From Mucilaginibacter sp. (GTDB lineage: Bacteria; Bacteroidota; Bacteroidia; Sphingobacteriales; Sphingobacteriaceae), in contig NZ_JANYGH010000053.1 of the NCBI RefSeq assembly GCF_025362475.1, positions 1 through 52,238 on the forward strand: DNA of 52,238 nt, written 5' to 3'. The notes beneath the pieces are model-generated. The model worked only from the letters and a program-made list of their open reading frames with translations, had not been told where the DNA came from and did no database searches. The translations under genes were made by a program, and so were the position numbers. This document shows, piece by piece, positions 16,088-24,876 of the stretch (positions within the stretch are counted from its first letter, which is position 1; every line of letters begins with the position of its first letter).

Positions 16088-18331
16088 CTAAACTGCTACT
16101 GCATTAGCAGCAGCCATTACAGGCACGGTAAACATAAATTCAGTGCCAACCCCCGGCTCGCTGGTTACCCATATTTTACCATGGCAGCGTTCAACCAGGT
16201 CTTTACAAAATAGCATACCCATGCCCGTGCCTGATTCATTTTTGGTGCCAACTTTACTATTCACCTTACCTTTAAAAAGTTTTTCGCGCTGATCTGCAGA
16301 CATGCCGACCCCGGTATCTTTTACTTTTATAGTGATTTGCTGGTCGTTATCCTGCCAGGCGGTTATCTCTATGGTATCATGCTCGCGCGAGAACTTTAAG
16401 GCATTGGTGATCAGGTTACGTATAACAATGCGGATAGAGTTGGGGTCGGCCAGGGCCGATAGATCATTAGGGATGCTATCTACCAGTTTAATGCCTTTTA
16501 ACGCGGCCTGTTCCAGGTAGCTATCAATTTCAAAACTTACCAGCTCCTTTATTGAAAAGTTTTTTACCGAAGCATCAAAGTTCTCCATCTGACTATTGAT
16601 CCAGAACAATAAGGTATCTAAAAAGTCGGATGTGTATTCCAGTTTTTTCAATACGTTAGGTATCATCTCCAGCAACTCATGGTGACTGATACTATCATCC
16701 TGTAACAGATCAAACAGTCCCCGTAAAGTACTTAACGGTGCGCGCAGATCATGCGCTAAAATAGAGATAAGGCGGTCCTTTAAAACGTTCAGGTCATTTA
16801 GCTTCTCGGCCTGATCATCAATATTGGTTTTTTGTTGCAATATTTCATGGTTTCTATCTTCAAGCAGGGCGTTTATCTTTTGCTGTTTGCGTTTTTGCCG
16901 GTAATAAATGCCAACGGTAACTATCATTGCCAGGATGATAATGAGGAATATAGCATTTATAAGGCGTTGGCTTTTTATTTTTTGCTGATATATCAGGTCG
17001 CGCTCATGTTGCTGTTGGGTTAGTTGCCGCTTTTTTTCGGCAAATCCAAGTTCGTAATTATAGGAGGTAAGTTTTTGAATGCTCTCGTTATCATTGACTT
17101 GATTTTTCAGGTCAATGTATTCATTCAGCAAGCGGTTGGCATCTTTAAACTTACCCAAACCTGCCATTGCCTTATTTAGCTGCAATGCCGCGTTTGAGCG
17201 TACCGATATGTTGCCTAATTTAATGGCATATATTTCACCGTGGATGGCATATTTATAGGCGTTTTTATAGTCCTTCATCAAATTATATACAGTTGCATAA
17301 CCATTTAAGGCATAAGCCTGGTTGTATACAATTTTAAATTTGGTGGCTATTTGTAATGAAGTGTCAAGATAGGCTATTGCCAGCTTCATTTGGTTTTTGT
17401 TGGCATAGCACAGCCCAAGGTCGGTATAAACAGAACTCAGGCCATCTTTATCATCCTGTTTTTTAGCAATATTTATCGATTTTAGTAAATAAGTAATCGC
17501 CTCATCATATTTGCCTTGTGCAAGCAATACCTCACCAATGTTTTCATTTATGGTACCCATAGCTTGTTTGTTATTGGTCGTTTCAAACACCTGGGCGGCT
17601 TTCTTATAATTTTCAAGCGCATTTGGATATACCTCCATGCCTTGCAATACTACACCTATATCATTATAAATCTCTGCCGATGTGGTAGTATAGCTGTTTT
17701 TCAGGGCAATAAAAAGGCCCTTGTAGTAAAAATCAAGCGCATTTGAAAGTTGTCCCTTGCTAAAATAGGTAATACCAATGTTTTTATAGCAATCCGTTAA
17801 TGTAGCTTCATCATTATCTCTGAGGCATATCAAACGCGCCATATCTAAATAGTTCAAAGCCAATTTATATTCGGCAAGCAGGTTGTACATGCGTCCGTAT
17901 GAAATATAGCACTTGCTTAGCCCCTTATTATCATTCAGGCTTTTGAATAGGGCAATGGCTTCGTCAAAGTTTTGTTTGGCTTGTGCCGATTTACCTTTAA
18001 AATAATTTACGTGGCCGGTTTCAAGCAACCCATTGGCTATGCCGGCCCTGTATTTGATTTTTCGGGATAGCTCGATGCCTTTTTGACCGTAATAGAAAGC
18101 ACTATCAGGATTGGATTTGAAATAATTCGCCGCCAGTTTGTTCAACGTATTTATGGTGGCAGTATCCGGAGTTTTTTGATGAAGCGCGGCAGGAGAAAGC
18201 GAGTTTTTGATGCTGTCCACCTCGGGATTCGATGTTGCAAATGCCGGTATAAACAAAAACAAAAAGAAAAGCATCGGCAAAAGCTTCGACGGATGAGGAT
18301 TACCAGTATCGATATGTTGTGTAAATTTCAA
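16088..18331 (-). CDS. TPR-containing sensor histidine kinase
   Basis: A 747-residue protein: signal peptide (LLPMLFFLFLFIPAFA), then tetratricopeptide repeats over about residues 60-420 in the periplasm, one membrane span at about 458-478 (FLIIILAMIVTVGIYY), a coiled-coil stalk, a HisKA domain with phospho-acceptor His527 in LAHDLRAPLS, and an HATPase_c domain (N box NLITNALKFS, G1 DTGVGM, G2 GTGMGM). There is no receiver domain and no response regulator next to it, so its partner must be encoded elsewhere. The ligand or partner sensed by the TPRs is unknown. A near-consensus -7 element (TACTTTCG on the minus strand, about 18361-18368) lies upstream. Confidence 0.92.
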   Translation of the reverse strand: MKFTQHIDTGNPHPSKLLPMLFFLFLFIPAFATSNPEVDSIKNSLSPAALHQKTPDTATINTLNKLAANYFKSNPDSAFYYGQKGIELSRKIKYRAGIANGLLETGHVNYFKGKSAQAKQNFDEAIALFKSLNDNKGLSKCYISYGRMYNLLAEYKLALNYLDMARLICLRDNDEATLTDCYKNIGITYFSKGQLSNALDFYYKGLFIALKNSYTTTSAEIYNDIGVVLQGMEVYPNALENYKKAAQVFETTNNKQAMGTINENIGEVLLAQGKYDEAITYLLKSINIAKKQDDKDGLSSVYTDLGLCYANKNQMKLAIAYLDTSLQIATKFKIVYNQAYALNGYATVYNLMKDYKNAYKYAIHGEIYAIKLGNISVRSNAALQLNKAMAGLGKFKDANRLLNEYIDLKNQVNDNESIQKLTSYNYELGFAEKKRQLTQQQHERDLIYQQKIKSQRLINAIFLIIILAMIVTVGIYYRQKRKQQKINALLEDRNHEILQQKTNIDDQAEKLNDLNVLKDRLISILAHDLRAPLSTLRGLFDLLQDDSISHHELLEMIPNVLKKLEYTSDFLDTLLFWINSQMENFDASVKNFSIKELVSFEIDSYLEQAALKGIKLVDSIPNDLSALADPNSIRIVIRNLITNALKFSREHDTIEITAWQDNDQQITIKVKDTGVGMSADQREKLFKGKVNSKVGTKNESGTGMGMLFCKDLVERCHGKIWVTSEPGVGTEFMFTVPVMAAANAVAV

Positions 18332-18453
18332 ACTCAGTTAAATAGTTAAAGTACTTTATACGAAAGTAATAGACGATTTAGTTCGGTTTATTTTTAATTA
18401 ATAATTTATTGTTGTGCCTTTTGATTTTATATAAATTAGCTATTTGTTGAGCT

Positions 18454-18930
18454 ATGAAAAAGAATATCGATCTGAAGCTAAGTGCCCCTGAAAAGGCTTT
18501 ACTAAAAGTGCAAAAGATAAAAATAAGTGAGTTGGGCGGATATGCACCTGATGAAATTGCGTCCGTATTAAAAGCCCCTGCCCAACGGGCAAAAGAGATA
18601 GCTGCACTGATTGAATTTCAAAGCATCCCATCATTAGGGATCAATTTCGCTACTGAGCTGATTGATCAGGGTTATTATTCGTTACAACAATTGGAAGATA
18701 AAGATCCCGTTGAACTGTTTAATGCTTTTGAAAAACATTGCGGCGCATGGGCCGATCCGTGCGTGGAAGATTCATACCGTTTGTTAACCCACTATATTCA
18801 ACACCGGGACGATAGTAAACGCTGGTGGCATTTTACAGCTGAGCGAAAAGCTTATCGTGAAAAACATGGCTTCCCGACTGACAGGCCGGTTAAACCATGG
18901 CATCATTTACCGCAATATCAAAAAACTTGA
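18454..18930 (+). CDS. Helix-hairpin-helix protein, Cdd1/pathogenicity-locus type
   Basis: A 158-residue cytoplasmic protein. Residues 55-115 (IPSLGINFATELIDQGYYSL, then DKDPVELFNAF and ADPCVEDSYRLLTHYI) match the Cdd1 helix-hairpin-helix family, which has a DNA-binding-like fold without a proven function. The C-terminal 40 residues are basic and aromatic (KRWWHFTAERKAYREKHGF). It stands alone between the kinase and a terminator. Confidence 0.8.
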   Translation: MKKNIDLKLSAPEKALLKVQKIKISELGGYAPDEIASVLKAPAQRAKEIAALIEFQSIPSLGINFATELIDQGYYSLQQLEDKDPVELFNAFEKHCGAWADPCVEDSYRLLTHYIQHRDDSKRWWHFTAERKAYREKHGFPTDRPVKPWHHLPQYQKT

Positions 18931-18986
18931 ATGACAGTAATTGATTTATGCGATGTTCAAATGTGCAGATGAACTGAAAACGTAAT

Positions 18987-19026
18987 TAAAAAAAGCGGTG
19001 GAATTTAAACTTCACCGCTTTTTTTA
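18987..19026. terminator. Bidirectional terminator between two convergent genes
   Basis: aaaaaaagcggtg and caccgctttttt pair around an 11-base loop, with A and T runs on either side; serves both the gene ending at 18930 and the one ending at 19044. Confidence 0.85.
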
Positions 19027-19043
19027 ATTATTAAAACTTTACT

Positions 19044-20648
19044 TTATGGCTGTAGCCAAACAACTTTCACACCTTTTCTACCGCTTTCTTTTGATAATTC
19101 AAGGGTTACATATACGTTGTTTTTACCATCGTAATCTGATATAGAGAATAAGCCCAGGTTATGGTCGTGTTTACCTGCCGGGTTACCAAAAACATAATCT
19201 CTTTTTGGTACAGTGCCGGCTCCCGTAAGCCCGTAGTAAAACCCATCTGAATCACTTACTCCTTGTATAGATACTAAGCTTCCTTTTTCCTGCTTTTCAT
19301 TATTACGCTCTGTATCGTTAAATAAGATGAAGCTTTTTGTATTTCCACTGAGGTACGCAAATGATTTAAACTGGTTGCCTTCGTTAAGTTCCTGCCCGGT
19401 ACCTTCTCTTAAAGAATGATAAAAAGGTTCCAGGTACGATTTACTTAAAATGTGGTTTTTACGGATAAGAAAGTCATTTGTAAATTCACCTGTTTTGCTG
19501 TAGTTAACTATGGCCATATCTCCTAAAGTTGTAGAAGAGTTACCGGCAGAAGCTATAGTTATACCATAATTAGTGCGGGTTGATGTTTCCATCTCTTCAT
19601 ATACAACAGTAAAAGTACCATCCTGGTTTATAAAAATATTTTGAGGCAAACCTCTAAAACCCTTTTTTGAACTTGCATATTGATTTACCCTGTCTGAGGG
19701 GGAAATAATATTAAATCGGTTTATCTTTTTTTCGAATGGATTAATGAATGCCAAAACAGATGTGTAACCATCATCATTTTTCTTTTCTTTAACAACGGCA
19801 GATAATATGAGTGATTTTGTAACCGGGCTATAACGGGTAATACCTACGTAAACCATAAGGTCTTTTGAAAAGCCTAATTCAGTAAAATTAACAGAAGAAG
19901 ATCCTTTATCAAGGTTAGCCAAAATAAGCTCACTCGCATCGCCACCGCTGTGTTTGGTGTTGTAACCATAGGCTAATACACAAACTTTATCGCTGCCAAG
20001 TACAGCCATATCTACATATTTAAGATATTTATATTTTTCATCAGGCGATGCATAGTAGGCCCTGCTCACTTCTTTATTGTTTGCACCATAACTTACTATT
20101 TCTATGCGTTTGCTTCTTTCACTTTCAAAACTGTTGAACATAACTACCGCATAATTATCGCTGTTTGGATCTTTCCGTACAAAAAAGTCGGGTATTGGAA
20201 CACCGCCAAAGGCCACAGAATAGCCTTGAAACATATTTACTTTATTTAATTCGCCAATTTTTGTATCGTCTTTTACGTTCCCGGTTTTACCGTCAACAAT
20301 AATTCTGTATAAGGTGGGTACACGTGAATCAAGCGAACTGATCATCAAAACAGCATCTCCGTTAATTTCAAATGCGCCTTTAATGTTACCGCCCCTACTT
20401 ATTTTGCCGTAAGATGGGTCAATGTGTGTTACTGCTGTTTCATGATGGCCCGGGTTATACATGTGAATATCAATCCCGTCTTTAACAGTAATGTGAATAA
20501 ACATGGTGTTGCCATTCTTCATTTGTAAAATCTTGGCAAACCCTTCTTCAGGTTCTTTAAATACCGGTCCTTCGGCAATGAGTTTAAATTGGGCATTAGC
20601 AATGTTGAACGCTAAAATGGATAGAAATAGTAATAAGGTTTTTTTCAT
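19044..20648 (-). CDS. Exported protein of unknown function, probable beta-propeller
   Basis: A 534-residue protein with a clear signal peptide (KKTLLLFLSILAFNIANAQ). The mature part consists of repeated strand-turn-strand units with hydrophobic strands alternating with Gly/Asp/Asn turns (for example MVYVGITRYSP, SVLAFINPFEK, GTFTVVYEEM), consistent with a beta-propeller, though no named family was recognised. No catalytic motif, lipobox or C-terminal sorting domain is visible. A near-consensus -7 element (TACCTTTA on the minus strand) lies about 30 bases upstream. Function unknown. Confidence 0.75.
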   Translation of the reverse strand: MKKTLLLFLSILAFNIANAQFKLIAEGPVFKEPEEGFAKILQMKNGNTMFIHITVKDGIDIHMYNPGHHETAVTHIDPSYGKISRGGNIKGAFEINGDAVLMISSLDSRVPTLYRIIVDGKTGNVKDDTKIGELNKVNMFQGYSVAFGGVPIPDFFVRKDPNSDNYAVVMFNSFESERSKRIEIVSYGANNKEVSRAYYASPDEKYKYLKYVDMAVLGSDKVCVLAYGYNTKHSGGDASELILANLDKGSSSVNFTELGFSKDLMVYVGITRYSPVTKSLILSAVVKEKKNDDGYTSVLAFINPFEKKINRFNIISPSDRVNQYASSKKGFRGLPQNIFINQDGTFTVVYEEMETSTRTNYGITIASAGNSSTTLGDMAIVNYSKTGEFTNDFLIRKNHILSKSYLEPFYHSLREGTGQELNEGNQFKSFAYLSGNTKSFILFNDTERNNEKQEKGSLVSIQGVSDSDGFYYGLTGAGTVPKRDYVFGNPAGKHDHNLGLFSISDYDGKNNVYVTLELSKESGRKGVKVVWLQP

Positions 20649-20938
20649 ATTTTATAATAATAAGGAGGCTAAAGGTATAAGTAATACTTATAATCGGGGT
20701 TATGTGAAATAAACTTATATGACTATATCGTATTGATGCTACCGTTGTTTGGGATTGTTTTAAGTAAATTAATTAATATTTAATATCTGCCCGCGACTTT
20801 TACCGATGTCGCTCCATTTTCACCATACATTCATCGGTGTTTTTCCGCCGTTTACCGGAACTTTGGTCAACTTCGCCTAATAACTATTTCGTAAAGGGCT
20901 TTCTGTGTGCAATTTTGAATCAACAAATCGCAACCATC

Positions 20939-21037
20939 ATGAAAACTTTACTTGCAATACAGATAATCCATTTGGTAATGAAGGCAGCCCAACATGCCGA
21001 ATCCATCATTCACTCCATTGGTCACCTGGTAAAATAA
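20939..21037 (+). CDS. Candidate 32-residue small protein
   Basis: ATG 20939 opens a 32-residue frame (MKTLLAIQIIHLVMKAAQHA, then ESIIHSIGHLVK) ending in TAA. It is rich in Ile, Leu and His (four His), with heptad-like spacing that would form an amphipathic helix. The frame is open further upstream to 20837 but that part looks random. A 21-bp hairpin 120 bases downstream could end its transcript. There is no recognisable family and no clear ribosome site, which is common in this phylum. It is a candidate only. Confidence 0.35.
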   Translation: MKTLLAIQIIHLVMKAAQHAESIIHSIGHLVK

Positions 21038-21156
21038 GCCTCAACCCATAAAAGGGGCTTAAATCAAGAATTAAAAAAAGGGAATAATTAACCTGGAACA
21101 GGGTGAAACCGGAAGCTTAAGGCACGATGAACCCGTAACCAAAATCATAAAAGTGT

Positions 21157-21201
21157 AGCCTCACCCGGCTCTTATCCAAAGGATAGGAGCCGGGTGAGGC
21201 T
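21157..21201 (+). terminator. Very strong 21-bp hairpin before the ABC exporter genes
   Basis: Arms 21157-21177 and 21181-21201 pair over 21 bases with a single G-U-type difference and a 3-base loop (aaa). The stem is G+C-rich (cctcacccggctc). The following bases are ttaaaaataatt, so the T tract is poor for a classical terminator; a processing or stabilising role is also possible. Confidence 0.65.
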
Positions 21202-21248
21202 TAAAAATAATTCATGGTTATTTCATTATTCTGATGCATTTTTACGCT

Positions 21249-22013
21249 ATGGCAAAACAACCTATTATCACTGTAAAAAACCTGGTAAAAAATTACGGCG
21301 ATTTTGCAGCCGTAAAGGGAATTAGTTTTGAAGTTTATGAGGGCGAGATCTTTGGCCTGCTTGGGCCTAACGGTGCCGGTAAAACCACCACCCTCGAAGT
21401 AATAGAAACCCTTCGCGAAAAAACATCGGGCGAGATCACCGTTGATGGTTTCAATATTGAAACTGATAAAGACAGCATTAAACAACGCATCGGGGTACAA
21501 CTGCAAGCCGCGGGCTATTATCCAAATCTTAATCTGTCGGAGCTGATCGACCTGTTCTCTGGCTTGTACGGAATTGATAAAAGCCCCATGGAGATGTTGA
21601 GCAAGGTAGCACTCACAGACAAAGCCAAAGCAAAATACAAAGACCTTTCTGGCGGGCAAAAGCAAAGGTTCTCCATAGCCACTACGCTTATTAATAATCC
21701 AAGGATCATTTTTTTGGATGAACCAACTACCGGCCTTGATCCGCAGGCCCGCCGCAATCTTTGGGATCTGATCCGCGAGATTCGCGACCAGGGGACTACT
21801 GTTGTAATCACCACGCATTATATGGATGAAGCTGAAGTATTGTGTGATCGTGTGGCTTTTGTTGATGGCGGACGCATTATTGGTATTGATACCCCCGATC
21901 ATTTTATTGATCAGTTGGTCGCATCCGGTTTCGAACGCAAGAAGCAAGTAAAATTGGCCAACCTGGAAGATGTATTTATAAAACTTACGGGTAAGGAGTG
22001 GAGAGAAGGGTAG
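21249..22013 (+). CDS. ABC transporter ATP-binding protein (DrrA/NatA-like)
   Basis: A 254-residue ABC ATPase from ATG 21249; an ATG five codons earlier is also possible. Walker A GPNGAGKT is at 39-46, the signature LSGGQ at 133-137, Walker B IIFLDEPTTGLDP follows, then the H-loop TTHYMDEAE. The C-terminal part (GGRIIGIDTPDHFIDQL, ANLEDVFIKLTG) is typical of DrrA/CcmA-type subunits of ABC-2 exporters. The permease gene follows on the same strand. The stop codon directly adjoins a palindromic repeat (22014-22038). Confidence 0.95.
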   Translation: MAKQPIITVKNLVKNYGDFAAVKGISFEVYEGEIFGLLGPNGAGKTTTLEVIETLREKTSGEITVDGFNIETDKDSIKQRIGVQLQAAGYYPNLNLSELIDLFSGLYGIDKSPMEMLSKVALTDKAKAKYKDLSGGQKQRFSIATTLINNPRIIFLDEPTTGLDPQARRNLWDLIREIRDQGTTVVITTHYMDEAEVLCDRVAFVDGGRIIGIDTPDHFIDQLVASGFERKKQVKLANLEDVFIKLTGKEWREG

Positions 22014-22038
22014 CCCCCCGGCCCCCTTAAGGGGGAGC
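22014..22038. repeat. REP-like G+C-rich palindrome abutting the ABC ATPase stop codon
   Basis: A C-rich head (ccccccgg) precedes the perfect palindrome cccccttaaggggg at 22022-22035. The layout (short head plus hairpin) is like that of the repeats around the DUF559 gene, but the sequence differs. A degenerate stretch of tttgcag words follows. Confidence 0.7.
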
Positions 22039-22160
22039 AAGTTTGCAGTTTTAAGTCGGCAGTTTAGGAGCCCAAAAACTATGGATGGATTACGCTGCAA
22101 CCAAATGACCTGGCGATACTTCGCCAAAAAAGACCAATGAACTAATGAACAATTGAACCA

Positions 22161-23261
22161 ATGAACCAAAATCCAAAATACAGCAATACAAAAGCAACCC
22201 TGGCTATTGCCAAAGCAAGTTTCCGGTCGATACTGCGCAGTCCTTCGGCGGTGGTGTTTACATTGGCTTTTCCTTTAATTTTCATTATTGTTTTTGCCAA
22301 TATTGGCGGCGGCGGTGTTAAGGTTGATGTGGGTTTGGCTAAAACCAGCGATACTTTAAGCCCGGTTTACCAGGCGCTTAAAAATATAAAGGTTGTTCAT
22401 TTGATACAGGATCAAACAGCGGAGGATATGAAGGGCAACCTGGCAAAGGGCATTATTGATGCCGTGGTTGATATTCATAAAAACAATGCACAACCCATCT
22501 ATACCATAAATGTACAGTATACCAAAGCATCTGCCGAAAAGGGTAATATTTTGCGGTCGGTGCTGAGCAATATTTACTATAATATAAATAGCAGAACCTT
22601 GGGCGCTACCCCGCCCGTAGCCGAGATTAAAGAAACCACGGTGTCGGGTCGCGAATACAAATACATCGATTTTATTTTACCCGGGCAGTTGGGCTTCTCT
22701 ATTTTAAGCAGCGGGGTTTTTGGTACAGCCTTTGTGTTTTTAAGCCTGCGTTTAACGCTGGTGATCAAGCGTTTTTTTGCTACGCCGGTAAAACGCTCCA
22801 GCATAGTTTTGGGCGAGGCGTTGGCCCGCATCACATTCTCTTTATTAGGTGCGTTGTTCATTATCCTGGTAGGCCATTACTTGTTTGGTTTCACGCTGAT
22901 ACATGGCGTAATTACGGTATTGAATATGCTGGTGCTCTCCACCTTAGGGCTTATCATATTTATGGGGTTTGGGTTTATTATATCGGGCATTGCCAAAAAC
23001 GAAAGTACGGTTCCACCGCTTTCCAACATCATTACTATGCCGCAGTTTTTATTGTCGGGAACTTTCTTTTCCGTAACGGCGTTCCCCAAATGGCTGCAGG
23101 CAATCAGTAACGTGCTGCCGTTAACGCATCTCAACAACGCCATGCGCAAAGTAGCCTTTGAAGGCGCAGGTTTAGGCGATGTAACCCATCAGTTGCTCAT
23201 ACTGCTTGTTTGGTTTGTAATTACTTACGCCGTTGCGGTGAAGACGTTTAAGTGGGAGTAA
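22161..23261 (+). CDS. ABC-2 type exporter permease
   Basis: A 366-residue permease with the ABC-2 layout: one N-terminal membrane span (VVFTLAFPLIFIIVFANI), a large extracytoplasmic domain (about 50-165), then five spans from about residue 170 (LGFSILSSGVFGTAFVFL, LGALFIILVGHYLFGF, LVLSTLGLIIFMGFGFI, a pair around MPQFLLSGTFF with LPLTHLNNAMR, and LLILLVWFVITYAV). It pairs with the upstream ATPase. The exported substrate cannot be inferred. Confidence 0.93.
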   Translation: MNQNPKYSNTKATLAIAKASFRSILRSPSAVVFTLAFPLIFIIVFANIGGGGVKVDVGLAKTSDTLSPVYQALKNIKVVHLIQDQTAEDMKGNLAKGIIDAVVDIHKNNAQPIYTINVQYTKASAEKGNILRSVLSNIYYNINSRTLGATPPVAEIKETTVSGREYKYIDFILPGQLGFSILSSGVFGTAFVFLSLRLTLVIKRFFATPVKRSSIVLGEALARITFSLLGALFIILVGHYLFGFTLIHGVITVLNMLVLSTLGLIIFMGFGFIISGIAKNESTVPPLSNIITMPQFLLSGTFFSVTAFPKWLQAISNVLPLTHLNNAMRKVAFEGAGLGDVTHQLLILLVWFVITYAVAVKTFKWE

Positions 23262-23286
23262 GTTTTACTATTATCAGACGATCAAA

Positions 23287-23697
23287 ATGATAACAACCGG
23301 CGACAACGGCCAGAAAAACGAGTTTCAGATGACCAAAACAACCCGGATTGTCGTTGGGTGTTTTATAGCATTTGCAATGGCTTTACCCCTTGGCTTAGCT
23401 TTGTTAGCAAACCTTACTAGGGGGCCCAGTGGTGTAGAGGCGCTTTCGATTGAAGCTTCAATCGAAATTTTAAATGGTAAAGTAGATTCCATTTACAGAG
23501 ATAATCGGAACCATAATGTTGAAATGCTTGTGTTATCCAATGGGCAACTATACAAAGTTTGGTCGGAATGGGAGGGGAAAATAGAATTAGGGGATTCTTT
23601 ATCAAAAAAAGCAGGCGTTTTTATATTAGAAGTGCATAAAAAAAGTGGGGCGAAAGTTATATTAAATTATAAAGACATCTTTAAAGATTTTAAGTAG
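23287..23697 (+). CDS. Small membrane-anchored protein of unknown function
   Basis: Up to 136 residues; an internal ATG at 23329 would give 122. One membrane span (IVVGCFIAFAMALPLGLALLA) is followed by an extracytoplasmic domain of about 85 residues with a small beta-barrel-like pattern (GKVDSIYRDN, NVEMLVLSNGQLYKVW, IELGDSLSKK, AKVILNYKDIF). No family is recognised. It follows the ABC permease by 25 bases, so it could belong to the same transcript, but its codon use is more A+T-rich than the exporter genes. Confidence 0.65.
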   Translation: MITTGDNGQKNEFQMTKTTRIVVGCFIAFAMALPLGLALLANLTRGPSGVEALSIEASIEILNGKVDSIYRDNRNHNVEMLVLSNGQLYKVWSEWEGKIELGDSLSKKAGVFILEVHKKSGAKVILNYKDIFKDFK

Positions 23698-23759
23698 CTA
23701 TTTTATGTATGAATGGCGATAGTTCGATGGATATTGAATCAACAAGGAAAGCCTAAACT

Positions 23760-23792
23760 AAAACTTATTGGTATAACAATGGTATAAGTTTT
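23760..23792 (+). terminator. Weak hairpin after the small membrane protein
   Basis: aaaacttat at 23760-23768 pairs with ataagtttt at 23784-23792 around a 15-base loop that itself contains gtata / tggtata repeats. A+T-rich, with only a short T run. Confidence 0.35.
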
Positions 23793-23826
23793 CTAATTAA
23801 AGCACTTACTAATTTATCCTGTTCAT

Positions 23827-23857
23827 TCTTTAATTCTGAAAATTCTGATTCAGACAA
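23827..23857. repeat. 31-bp dispersed repeat, copy 2
   Basis: Matches 3321-3351 with one difference in 31 bases, 20 kb away and in the same orientation. Confidence 0.85.
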
Positions 23858-23957
23858 TTCCTTTGTGATAGCAGATCAACCTTATGAACCCCTCTGTACA
23901 GCTTAGAGAATGCTTTGTACCTCGAATGACGATTTTTAAAGCCTACTACTGCCAAAA

Positions 23958-24011
23958 CTTAACATTAATTTAACATTAACACTCTTGTATTTAACATTGA
24001 GATAACATTAA
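23958..24011 (+). promoter_or_regulatory. Four 11-bp direct repeats upstream of the DUF2490 gene
   Basis: Units cttaacattaa (23958-23968), tttaacattaa (23969-23979), tttaacattga (23990-24000) and gataacattaa (24001-24011) are arranged as two adjacent pairs with a 10-base spacer. An 11-base period is typical of dimers of OmpR/PhoB-family response regulators bound head to tail. The array ends 5 bases before the -7 element at 24017-24024, the position of an activator touching RNA polymerase. The regulator is not identified; PhoB is the first guess because tAACAT-like direct repeats resemble Pho boxes. Confidence 0.6.
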
Positions 24012-24016
24012 GGAAA

Positions 24017-24024
24017 TACATTTG
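24017..24024 (+). promoter_or_regulatory. -7 promoter element of the DUF2490 gene
   Basis: TACATTTG fits TAnnTTTG, 18 bases before ATG 24043 and directly after the 11-bp repeats. Confidence 0.65.
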
Positions 24025-24042
24025 CAGAATTAAACTCCTGTA

Positions 24043-24780
24043 ATGATGTATAAAGTGTTTATTAATATTGTTTTAGTGTTTGTTTTGTTAACGGTGTGTT
24101 CAATTACTGTTAAGGCACAGGATTCCAAATTGGGTACCTGGGGTATTGCCACCGTAGTTTTACCTGGCGATAGCAGCCATAAATGGGGTGGATATTCAGA
24201 ACTGCAAATCCGTACCAACGGTGCATTTACCCAATTCCAGTATTACGAGGCTAAGGCTGGTGTAAGTTATGACCTGGACAGAAACTTTACCGCATTATTA
24301 GGTACCGGTACTTACCATACTTATGATTATACAGATTTAGGTAAAGGCCCTACTACAAACGAGTTTCGGTTATGGGAGCAAATGACCGTTAACCAATTTC
24401 TTTATCGCTTTAAATTCGAACATCGTTACCGTGTAGAGCAACGCTGGGTAAATGGTGATTTCCGAAACCGTTTCAGGTACAGGTTAAACCTGTTTATCCC
24501 TTTAAATAATACCAAAATTGTAGCCAAAACACTATTTATATCTGTTTTTGATGAGGTGTTTTTTAATAACAAAGCCCCCAATTTTGAGCGTAACCGTGTA
24601 TCAGCAGCTTTAGGTTATCAGTTTGATAAAAAATGGATAGTACAGGCAGGTTGGATAAACCAGCACAATTATACGCTTACGCAAAGTAGCGGTAAAAATA
24701 ATATTATGTTAATGTTAATGTATCGCATTGGTCGCAAAAATGCGGTTGAGCAAGAGCATGTTCCTACAACAACAGATTAA
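24043..24780 (+). CDS. DUF2490 family outer-membrane beta-barrel protein
   Basis: A 245-residue exported protein: signal peptide (FINIVLVFVLLTVCSITVKAQ), then SKLGTWGIATVVLP and a series of amphipathic strands (WGGYSELQIRT, FQYYEAKAGVSYDL, FRLWEQMTVNQFLYRFKFEHRYRVEQRW and so on), the pattern of DUF2490 barrels. Function of the family is unknown. Two ATGs are adjacent at 24043 and 24046. Expression is probably controlled by a response regulator through the upstream repeats. Confidence 0.88.
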   Translation: MMYKVFINIVLVFVLLTVCSITVKAQDSKLGTWGIATVVLPGDSSHKWGGYSELQIRTNGAFTQFQYYEAKAGVSYDLDRNFTALLGTGTYHTYDYTDLGKGPTTNEFRLWEQMTVNQFLYRFKFEHRYRVEQRWVNGDFRNRFRYRLNLFIPLNNTKIVAKTLFISVFDEVFFNNKAPNFERNRVSAALGYQFDKKWIVQAGWINQHNYTLTQSSGKNNIMLMLMYRIGRKNAVEQEHVPTTTD

Positions 24781-24876
24781 GAATTATAACAAATACGAAA
24801 TTTCCATTGTGATTTCTTGTTTTTGCTATTAACTTAGCCGCCGGTTTACAAATTACAAATATCTGACAATAAAGAA

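Larger units (their letters stand above)
20649..21248. other. 600-base gap with one mini-ORF and one hairpin
   Basis: Apart from the 32-residue frame (20939-21037) and the long hairpin (21157-21201), the stretch shows no gene. The part 20730-20935 is mixed in composition with no clear motif; 21038-21150 is purine-rich and could be the 3' part of an RNA. Confidence 0.5.

Noticed and set aside
21201..22169. 322-codon open frame on the minus strand
   Set aside because: It is the shadow of the ABC ATPase gene, which has all ABC motifs; the minus translation has no family features.
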